Assembly (NCBI GenBank): GCA_022564455.1
Contig: JADFLK010000027.1
Coordinates: forward strand, 1-11,086
Direction: 5' to 3'
Source: Bacteroidota bacterium
GTDB taxonomy: Bacteria; Bacteroidota; Rhodothermia; Rhodothermales; Rubricoccaceae
Length of the DNA: 11,086 bases
Below are positions 5,818-11,086 of the stretch, piece after piece. Below the pieces are notes generated by a model. That model searched no databases. It was given only the letters and a program-made list of their open reading frames with translations, and was not told where the DNA came from. How positions within the stretch are numbered: position 1 is the first letter of the stretch; every line of letters begins with the position of its first letter. The position numbers and the translations under genes were made by a program.

Positions 5818-8190
5818 ATGCCGGCAAGGTTGCCTGCTGACGAAGCCGCCGAACAAGCCTCCAAGTATATTGCTGAACGCCTTTCTCGGCAGCCGCGCAG
5901 TGCAGTAAAACGCCGATGTAACCTGAGCGCCCGTTCTTGCGATAAGCCGGAGGCAGGAACTTCTCCAGTTTGCCCCGCCACCGTGCCCCAGTTCTCACAT
6001 TTACTTGCCCAATTTCGTTCCGTGCTACCGACGGGGCGCACCGTGCGAATCGGGCTGATGGTTGCCACAGCGGTCTTATTTGCTGTTCTTGCGGTGGCCC
6101 ACGGCGGTTTCTCCCTGGTCGGCGCTCCCATCACCACATTCACGCGTGCGATCATAAACGTAGCGAGCATTGGTTTCGCAGCCCTTCTGTACCTCGCCGC
6201 CACACCGTGGTTCGAGCGCTCCCGGTACGATCCGCTACGCGCTCTCTGGCGAGCCCTGCTGATGGCCGTTGGGTTGTTGATGTTGATGGTAGTGCTTAGA
6301 ATGTTTGTCGGAGAGGGGCACGTGAACGCCCGAACGTCGCTCTCGGGCGACCTGGCGACTGCGATCTCAGCGGTCGTTCTGGCCTTTACCGAGACGTTTT
6401 TCGCCGTAGTGGTTCTGCACTCGCTACGGCCGCTGGTTCTCTTTCGGCGGAGGCGCCGAACGCGGCAAATATGGCGGGCCATGCTGGTACTGATGGGCAT
6501 AGCAGCCCTCTCCACAGCATTTGTTCTTCCGACAGCCGATTCATTGATTTTAACCACACTGTTGGTGGTCGCCAGTCTCGTCCCGATGGTGTACTGTGCC
6601 TTCCGGCTGGGGTGGATTGTGCCGCTCACCTTCCGGCACAAGCTCCTCACTATGCTCTTCTCGGCGGGGCTGGCCGGACTAATTGGCCTCGTGCTCTTTC
6701 AGCAGTTCTCAGGCCTCGCTTCGGCAGCGGGTGCGTTTGCCGGCGTCCGCGTCCCGTACCTCTACCTGTTCAGCCGATCGCTCGGAGAGCTAGTCATATT
6801 CGGTCTCGTATTTGGCTTTTTGTACACAATCACTGCCGTTCTTTCGCTCCTCTTCCACCTCCCCACGACGCAGGCGTTCGCCCAACAAACCGGTGAAATA
6901 AGGGCGTTCAAGGCGCTGGCGGAGCTTTCCAGTCAAGTTCTCGACCGCGACCAACTCGTGGAGACCATATCTGGGGCGCCCGTACTGGCCGGCATCGCGG
7001 AGTCGGCGTGGCTGGCGCTGATTGACCCGGCAAGCGGCTCACTGGCGCCGCGTGTTGTTGCCGCATCCGGCATTTCAAAACAGGATGTGCTGCACCTCGT
7101 CGCGGTGGACGCGCTGGTCGAAGACGTGGCGCAAAGCACCGCGCCTCTGCTGTTGGGCACGGCTGCAGCAGATCACCGTGTTCACGCCAAACCCCGCGAC
7201 CACATAGGCAGCCTCGCCGTGCTTCCGCTGATGGCCGGCGGCCAATCGTACGGGGCGCTCTTCGCGGCCAAGCCGATGACGGATGGGTTTGAGGACGACG
7301 ACGTGACGGCACTGGCTACGTTTGCCGGGCAAGCGGCGCTGGCACTATCTCACGCATCGCTTTTTCAGGATGCTCTGGAAAAGGAACGACTGGCACGCGA
7401 ACTGGCACTGGCGCGCGAAGTGCAACAGCGGCTCCTTCCGCAGAGCCTCCCGGAGATGGAAGGAGCAGAACTCGCCGTCGCCGAGTACCCTGCGGAGGAA
7501 ATTGCAGGCGATTACTACGACGTGGTTGATCTCGGCGAGGGTTGCTTCGGCATCCTCATCGCTGATGTGGCAGGCAAGGGTGCTGCTGCCGCGTTCTACA
7601 TGGCGCAGTTGAAAGGCGTCGTACAAAGTTCGGCCAGAACGATGCGCTCGCCAGGCGCCTTCCTGGCTCTTGCGAACGAAGCACTGACCCCTTCCCTGGC
7701 CCGCCGGGCATTTATCTCGGCCGTGTACGGCATCCTCGACACCCGCGAAGGCACCTTCACGCTGGCGCGCGCCGGCCACTGCCCGATTGTGATGGCGCGG
7801 GCAGACGACGGCCCGTGGCTCCTGCGGGCGGACGGCCTCGCCATCGGCCTCGATCCCGGCCCACTCTTCCGCCGGACGCTGCACGAGCAGGTCGTCCGCC
7901 TAGTGCCGGGAGATGTCTTCGCCCTTTACACCGACGGCCTCGTGGAAGCCCGCAACGCCGAGGGAGAAGAGTACGGGTACGACCGCCTGACCGATGCCAT
8001 CCACGATCTCCGCGAGCACACCGCCTCCGACATATTGGGGATGCTTCTCTCCGACCTACGCGATTTTGCCGGAAGCAACAGCCTCACTGACGACCTTACC
8101 GTCGTTATTCTCAAATGGAACGGCTTGGAGAGCAACACCGCTTTGCCCGAAACGGCCGAACCCTTCACCATCCGCCCCGCTTTTCCGTAA
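5818..8190 (+). CDS. Polytopic membrane GAF-SpoIIE (PPM) serine phosphatase, RsbU-like
   Basis: This is probably the phosphatase that dephosphorylates the STAS antagonist encoded next. Up to eight membrane helices (about 76-96, 105-127, 145-165, 178-203, 219-238, 243-263, 275-295, 318-346) form a sensor region. A GAF-like domain follows (362-515), then a helical linker LARELALAREVQQRLLPQSLP-type (about 525-545). The PP2C/SpoIIE phosphatase domain is at 548-767. Metal-binding acidic residues are visible: D565 in AGDYYDVV, D583 in IADVAGKGAAAA, D706 in TDGLVEARN, and the SLTDDLTVVI pair (758-759). It is therefore likely active. The coordinates use the first ATG. A GTG at 5983 (giving MPQFSHLLAQ, 735 residues) is a serious alternative, because the first 55 residues are Cys/Arg-rich and unlike the rest. 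It heads a cluster with the STAS and HATPase genes. The signal sensed is unknown. Confidence 0.9.
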   Translation: MPARLPADEAAEQASKYIAERLSRQPRSAVKRRCNLSARSCDKPEAGTSPVCPATVPQFSHLLAQFRSVLPTGRTVRIGLMVATAVLFAVLAVAHGGFSLVGAPITTFTRAIINVASIGFAALLYLAATPWFERSRYDPLRALWRALLMAVGLLMLMVVLRMFVGEGHVNARTSLSGDLATAISAVVLAFTETFFAVVVLHSLRPLVLFRRRRRTRQIWRAMLVLMGIAALSTAFVLPTADSLILTTLLVVASLVPMVYCAFRLGWIVPLTFRHKLLTMLFSAGLAGLIGLVLFQQFSGLASAAGAFAGVRVPYLYLFSRSLGELVIFGLVFGFLYTITAVLSLLFHLPTTQAFAQQTGEIRAFKALAELSSQVLDRDQLVETISGAPVLAGIAESAWLALIDPASGSLAPRVVAASGISKQDVLHLVAVDALVEDVAQSTAPLLLGTAAADHRVHAKPRDHIGSLAVLPLMAGGQSYGALFAAKPMTDGFEDDDVTALATFAGQAALALSHASLFQDALEKERLARELALAREVQQRLLPQSLPEMEGAELAVAEYPAEEIAGDYYDVVDLGEGCFGILIADVAGKGAAAAFYMAQLKGVVQSSARTMRSPGAFLALANEALTPSLARRAFISAVYGILDTREGTFTLARAGHCPIVMARADDGPWLLRADGLAIGLDPGPLFRRTLHEQVVRLVPGDVFALYTDGLVEARNAEGEEYGYDRLTDAIHDLREHTASDILGMLLSDLRDFAGSNSLTDDLTVVILKWNGLESNTALPETAEPFTIRPAFP

Positions 8191-8223
8191 ACCTGCATTA
8201 CGCCTTTCCGCTCGGCCGAGTCT

Positions 8224-8649
8224 ATGAGCAACTTTTCTGTTTCCTTCCGTCACCGCGGCGATGTCTGCCTCCTCGATCTCACCGGCGAACTCGACGCCCA
8301 CACCGCTGCCGAGTTTGAGGCCGCCCTCCAAAAGTGTATAACCGAGGGCGAGTGCAAGATCGTCGTGCAAGGGAAAGACTTGCAGTACATCTCCTCGGCT
8401 GGCCTCGGGGTGTTCATGGCGTTCGTGGAGACGGTACGCGAGAGCGGCGGCGACATCAAGATCGCGGGCCTTCAGCCGCGCGTCTTCACCGTGTTTGACT
8501 TGCTGGGCTTTCCACTGCTCTTTGACATCGTGGAAACCGAAGACGAAGCCGTGGCGCGGTTCAAGGGTACGTCTGAAAACACGTCTGAAAACACGTCTGA
8601 AGACACATCTGAAGACACCCCCGAAGACCCAGCCAAAGACACAGCCTGA
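8224..8649 (+). CDS. STAS-domain anti-sigma factor antagonist, RsbV/SpoIIAA-like
   Basis: This 141-residue protein has a STAS domain at 1-112. Unphosphorylated antagonists of this family bind the HATPase kinase and free its target, usually a sigma factor; phosphorylation on a conserved Ser blocks this. The likely sites are S57 or S58 in LQYISSAGLGVF, with the preceding LDLTGELDAHTA (17-28) also typical. Residues 116-139 form an unusual extra tail rich in Thr, Ser, Glu and Asp, made of TSEN/TSED-like four-residue units and encoded by a 12-bp tandem array; family members usually end before this. The gene starts 33 bp after the phosphatase stop and its TGA overlaps the ATG of the kinase gene by one base (TGATG). 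Together these support one transcription unit with translational coupling. No sigma factor is in the window, so the output is not known. Confidence 0.94.
   Translation: MSNFSVSFRHRGDVCLLDLTGELDAHTAAEFEAALQKCITEGECKIVVQGKDLQYISSAGLGVFMAFVETVRESGGDIKIAGLQPRVFTVFDLLGFPLLFDIVETEDEAVARFKGTSENTSENTSEDTSEDTPEDPAKDTA
8569..8640 (+). repeat. In-frame 12-bp tandem repeat (six units) in the STAS gene
   Basis: Units start at 8569, 8581, 8593, 8605, 8617 and 8629. Units 1 and 2 are identical (ACGTCTGAAAAC); unit 3 differs by one base (ACGTCTGAAGAC), unit 4 by one more (ACATCTGAAGAC), and units 5 and 6 are more diverged. Each unit encodes four residues (TSEN, TSED, TPED, PAKD), so slippage would change tail length without shifting frame. 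Divergence grows toward the 3' end, as expected if new copies arise at the 5' side. Confidence 0.93.
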
Positions 8650-9074
8650 TGGCCCGCTGTCCCCATAAACTGTCCATCCCAAGCCGGACGAGCCAACTCG
8701 CCCGCGTGCGGCGGGCCGTGGCATCGTGGGCTGCGGAAGCGGGGCTCTCTGGCGAAGAGGCGAGTGCCCTCCAATGCGCTGTCGACGAAGCCTGCGCCAA
8801 CGCTATTGAGCACGGCTACGGCGGCAAACCGAACGGCACGGTGGACGTGGAGGCGAAGCTGAAAGCCCACGCGCTGGTCGTAACCGTGCGCCACCACGGC
8901 GAACCTTTCGATCCCAAACAACACCCATTGGCAGCTCTCACTGAGATGCGCGGCCAACGACACAAGCACGGATACGGCCTGCACCTCATTTACAAGCTGG
9001 TGGATGACGTACGCTTCAGGGCCAGCGGGCGGATGAGCGAAGTGCGGCTGACAAAGCAGAAAAACAGCACGTAG
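8649..9074 (+). CDS. RsbW-like HATPase anti-sigma factor/serine kinase
   Basis: This 141-residue GHKL-fold protein is the expected switch kinase: it would phosphorylate the STAS protein and, when free, bind and hold a sigma factor or other target. The N box is clear: VDEACANAIEHGY at 45-57, with E47, N51 and H55 as in RsbW. The later PFDP (86-89) and the G2-like HGYGLHLIYKLVDDV (107-121) are also typical. The G1 box normally reads D-x-G, but here it is RHHGEPFDP with His at 82, so the Asp that contacts the adenine base is missing; ATP binding may be altered. The start ATG at 8649 overlaps the STAS stop by one base and no other start is likely. It ends the cluster, 8 bp from the stop of the convergent pfkA. 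Confidence 0.92.
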   Translation: MARCPHKLSIPSRTSQLARVRRAVASWAAEAGLSGEEASALQCAVDEACANAIEHGYGGKPNGTVDVEAKLKAHALVVTVRHHGEPFDPKQHPLAALTEMRGQRHKHGYGLHLIYKLVDDVRFRASGRMSEVRLTKQKNST

Positions 9075-9082
9075 AACACAGG

Positions 9083-10066
9083 CTAGCTCACCACCCGCGC
9101 CAATTCCAGCGCCCCCTGGTCGATTTCCTTTCGACGGCTCCAGACCTCGGCGATGGGTATGCGCTCGATCATGCCGTCCACCAGGCCCACCATGATGTTG
9201 GCCTGGCCTTCGAGAAGCGTTTCGACGGCGGCTACACCGAGCCTGGTCGCCAGAACGCGGTCGCGGGCTGTGGGCGATCCGCCGCGTTGAACGTGGCCGA
9301 GCACGGTCACTCGAAGGTCGAGGTTTTGAAACCGCTCGTCGGCCGGAAGCGCCTGGGCGATGGTCTGCGCTCCGTTCAGGCCCGGCCCTTCTGCGACCAC
9401 CACGATGCTGCTGCGGTGCTGCTGCGACATCAATTCCGCGAGATGATCTTTGATGCCTTCGATGTCGTCGAGTTGATCGGGGACCACGATGAGTTCCGCT
9501 CCCGCGCCGATTCCGCACGCCAGCGCAATAAACCCCGTAGCGCGGCCCATCACCTCAATCAGAAACAGCCGTTCGTGAGCATCTGCGGTGTCGCGGATTT
9601 TGTCGATGCTCTCCAGCGCCGTGTTGATAGCGGTGTCGAACCCGATGGTCTCGTCCGTCCCGTACAGATCATTGTCGATGGTGCCGGGGCAGCCGACTAC
9701 GGCGATGCCGTGCTCGTCGGCGAGCATCGTGGCGGCCTGCAGCGTCCCATCTCCACCGATGGCAACCACCGCGTCGATTTTGGCCTTGCGGAGATTTTCG
9801 GCGGCACGAACGCGGCCGGCGGTCGTCCGAAACTCCGTGCTGCGTCCACTCTTGAGTATGGTTCCGCCCCTCTGGAGGATGTTGGAAACGAACTGCCGAT
9901 CCATGTCAACAAAGTCGCCTTCAATCATCCCGGCGTAGCCCCGCAAGATGCCCACGACCTCTTTCCCGGCCACCAGAGCCCGTCGCGTCACGGCGCGGAT
10001 GCACGCGTTCATACCTGGCGCGTCGCCGCCGGAGGTGTACACGCCGATGCGGGTGATGGGGGGCAT
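9083..10066 (-). CDS. pfkA: ATP-dependent 6-phosphofructokinase
   Basis: It phosphorylates fructose 6-phosphate to fructose 1,6-bisphosphate, the committed step of glycolysis, in the cytoplasm. The 327-residue length is typical of bacterial PfkA. Motifs in order: YTSGGDAPGMN (10-20), SGRSTEF (73-79), IGGDGT (103-108), CPGTIDND (126-133) with the catalytic Asp 131, VMGRATG (172-178), EGPG (226-229) and LGHVQRGGSPTARDR (256-270). The Gly in GGDGT and the Gly in PGTIDND are the residues seen in ATP-using enzymes; PPi-dependent forms usually carry Asp and Lys there. The ATG at 10064-10066 sits three codons before the first strand, which fits the family. It converges on the HATPase gene with an 8-bp gap and no visible terminator. 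Upstream is a 16-bp tandem repeat in the 86-bp gap to the DUF1460 gene. Confidence 0.97.
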   Translation of the reverse strand: MPPITRIGVYTSGGDAPGMNACIRAVTRRALVAGKEVVGILRGYAGMIEGDFVDMDRQFVSNILQRGGTILKSGRSTEFRTTAGRVRAAENLRKAKIDAVVAIGGDGTLQAATMLADEHGIAVVGCPGTIDNDLYGTDETIGFDTAINTALESIDKIRDTADAHERLFLIEVMGRATGFIALACGIGAGAELIVVPDQLDDIEGIKDHLAELMSQQHRSSIVVVAEGPGLNGAQTIAQALPADERFQNLDLRVTVLGHVQRGGSPTARDRVLATRLGVAAVETLLEGQANIMVGLVDGMIERIPIAEVWSRRKEIDQGALELARVVS

Positions 10067-10080
10067 GGGTGAGAGCGGCG

Positions 10081-10112
10081 TGATTACGTGAGGGCGTGAT
10101 TACCTGAGGGCG
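10081..10112 (+). repeat. 16-bp direct repeat upstream of pfkA
   Basis: Two copies of TGATTACGTGAGGGCG (10081-10096 and 10097-10112) differ at one base (G to C in the second). Each copy is itself two 8-bp units. The 11-mer TGATTACGTGA is shared with the palindrome at 1483. The element lies 15 bp upstream of the pfkA ATG, in its presumed leader or promoter, so it could affect expression; nothing in the sequence proves this. Confidence 0.85.
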
Positions 10113-10152
10113 CGAAAGCTGCACCACTCACGAGAGGGAACTTGTTGCCCAA

Positions 10153-11086
10153 CTACTGCTCACTCCTCGGATCGACGGGCCGTGCGACGATGATCCCGAT
10201 CTGCACATCGTTGCTGCGAATGTAGGCCGCCAGATCATCCGCCACCTTCACCTCGCCGGTGCTGGAGGCGTGCAGAAAACCGATGCCGCCGCCTTCCGTG
10301 CGATGGACAAAGCCCGTGTGCGTTACGTCTAGCCCGCCGATGTGCGTGGCCGTGGCGATCACGTCGCCTGCCTCGAACTGATCGTAAACGGCTTCAATAC
10401 GGTCCTGCGGCACGTAGAACAAATCGCGGCCCAGGATATGCTCCTCCATCCCCAAAATGCAAGCAAAGGTGGAGTCGCTGACGAGGCGCGCGTAGGCGCC
10501 GCGGTGGGTCGTCATGAAATCGAGCGTCTTGGGCAGGGCCTCTCCGCCGATGTCCCTTGTAATGTTAGTCACGTGCTCGCGCAAGGCGTTGTCGTACATC
10601 CAGTCGGTGAAGTAATGCAGACGCGAGCAATAGCCGTCCAGTGTGCCGTTCCGGTAGCGGAGGTCTTCGAGGTTGGCAACGTAGCCGGCGAACGAGTAGT
10701 TCTCTTGTGCGATGCCGCGCGCCAGCGCCAGCACGTTCTCGACGTAGAGTACGCAGTCAAACGCCGTCAGATCGACCACCAGCGTTTCTTCGGCGCTGAC
10801 ATCCAGCAACCCGTCCTGATACCGCGCACCGATTAGCACCTCCCCGACCGATTGGACGATCGCCCCGAACGGGCGCTCAGAGAAGGCTTCGGTGCGCGCT
10901 GTGGTCATCACGCGCTCGAAGGCAGCCATCGTCTCCGCGTCGGCGGTCGTGGTATCCGAGACGGCCACCATGGGCGGACCCTGCTCGGAATCGGACGCGG
11001 GCGCATCGGTACACGCAACGAGCAGAAGTACGAAAACAGGGAGGAGATGGCGAAGCAGGGCAATTTGAAAGGGAGACGATCCCCTA
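10153..11086 (-). CDS. DUF1460 (NlpC/P60-like, AmiA-type) lipoprotein, N-terminus outside window
   Basis: This family of cysteine hydrolases acts on cell-wall peptides in the envelope (N-acetylmuramoyl-L-alanine amidase-like, by family). Motifs: LTAFDCVLYVENVLALA, whose Cys (codon 10753-10755) is the likely nucleophile; DVTHTGFVHR with the likely catalytic His; and GFLHASSTGEV. An ATG at 10969-10971 gives 272 residues, but it is not the real start. The frame continues upstream with no stop to the window edge and encodes a typical lipoprotein signal, ALLRHLLPVFVLLLVAC, with the lipobox Cys at codon 11011-11013, followed by TDAPASDSEQ. No ATG, GTG or TTG occurs in this added part, so the start lies just beyond the window. 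The protein is thus a lipoprotein with at least 310 codons visible. It is upstream of pfkA on the same strand, without obvious functional link. Confidence 0.88.
   Translation of the reverse strand, partial: RGSSPFQIALLRHLLPVFVLLLVACTDAPASDSEQGPPMVAVSDTTTADAETMAAFERVMTTARTEAFSERPFGAIVQSVGEVLIGARYQDGLLDVSAEETLVVDLTAFDCVLYVENVLALARGIAQENYSFAGYVANLEDLRYRNGTLDGYCSRLHYFTDWMYDNALREHVTNITRDIGGEALPKTLDFMTTHRGAYARLVSDSTFACILGMEEHILGRDLFYVPQDRIEAVYDQFEAGDVIATATHIGGLDVTHTGFVHRTEGGGIGFLHASSTGEVKVADDLAAYIRSNDVQIGIIVARPVDPRSEQ

Noticed and set aside
5808..6650. 280-codon minus-strand open frame over the phosphatase membrane region
   Set aside because: Arg/Thr/Ser/Ala-rich peptide antisense to clear membrane helices; also would overlap the divergent promoter region.
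8472..9518. 348-codon minus-strand open frame across the STAS, HATPase and pfkA genes
   Set aside because: Overlaps three well-supported genes and encodes a low-complexity Arg/Gly/Ser/His-rich peptide with no domain.
9083..10066. PPi-dependent phosphofructokinase
   Set aside because: GGDGT and PGTIDND have Gly at the two positions that are Asp and Lys in PPi-using enzymes.
9287..10072. 261-codon plus-strand open frame over pfkA
   Set aside because: It is antisense to a complete PfkA with all motifs; high G+C content leaves long shadow frames.

Overview
The window is about 60% G+C and densely coding. It suggests a Bacteroidota-type bacterium, possibly of the Rhodothermia lineage. Three things point that way: start codons lack clear Shine-Dalgarno sequences; the Mrp ATPase has the ENMAYFTP...KYYLFG form that lacks the C-terminal CxxC, which I recall from Bacteroidota homologues; and the partner-switching module is of the SpoIIE/STAS/HATPase kind. 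The lineage call is inference, since no rRNA or marker tree is available here.

Layout. The left edge (about 1-125) holds an ambiguous gene fragment. From 408 to 5747 there are five genes, all on the minus strand. In transcription order they are: a membrane-anchored protein with four tandem beta-sandwich-like repeats (TTG start at 5747), a short Ppx/GppA phosphatase (TTG start at 3730), an Mrp/ApbC Fe-S carrier ATPase, a NifU-C-type Fe-S scaffold, and an AP2-like DNA-binding protein. Diverging from them is a plus-strand cluster at 5818-9074: a polytopic GAF-SpoIIE (PPM) phosphatase, a STAS anti-sigma-factor antagonist and an RsbW-like HATPase. This is a complete partner-switching input module, but the sigma factor it would control is not in the window. 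Converging on it with only 8 bp between stop codons is pfkA (ATP-type 6-phosphofructokinase, minus strand). Upstream of pfkA is a DUF1460 (NlpC/P60-like) lipoprotein whose N-terminus runs off the right edge.

The most unusual structure is not a gene. Five of the non-coding gaps carry degenerate tandem arrays of 7- or 8-bp units. On the plus strand they read G-rich on the left and, in three gaps, C-rich on the right, around a short unique core; this makes imperfect long inverted repeats. Examples are GGGTGAA/NNATCCN (131-414), ATTACGTG/TTCACGTA (1483-1555), GGATATC (2742-2769), GGTTNNAA/AACCTTNN (3733-3922) and TGATTACGTGAGGGCG (10081-10112). The 9-mer GGGTGAAGG recurs in three gaps. The arrays extend open reading frames upstream of real starts and give misleading N-termini for Mrp and Ppx. 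A separate, in-frame 12-bp array forms the acidic tail of the STAS protein.

The genes fall into three themes: Fe-S cluster handling (NifU-C next to Mrp), stress or growth-state signalling (Ppx/GppA and partner switching), and metabolism or envelope (PfkA and the DUF1460 lipoprotein). The four-repeat protein has no function I can name, but its divergent position suggests shared regulation with the phosphatase cluster.
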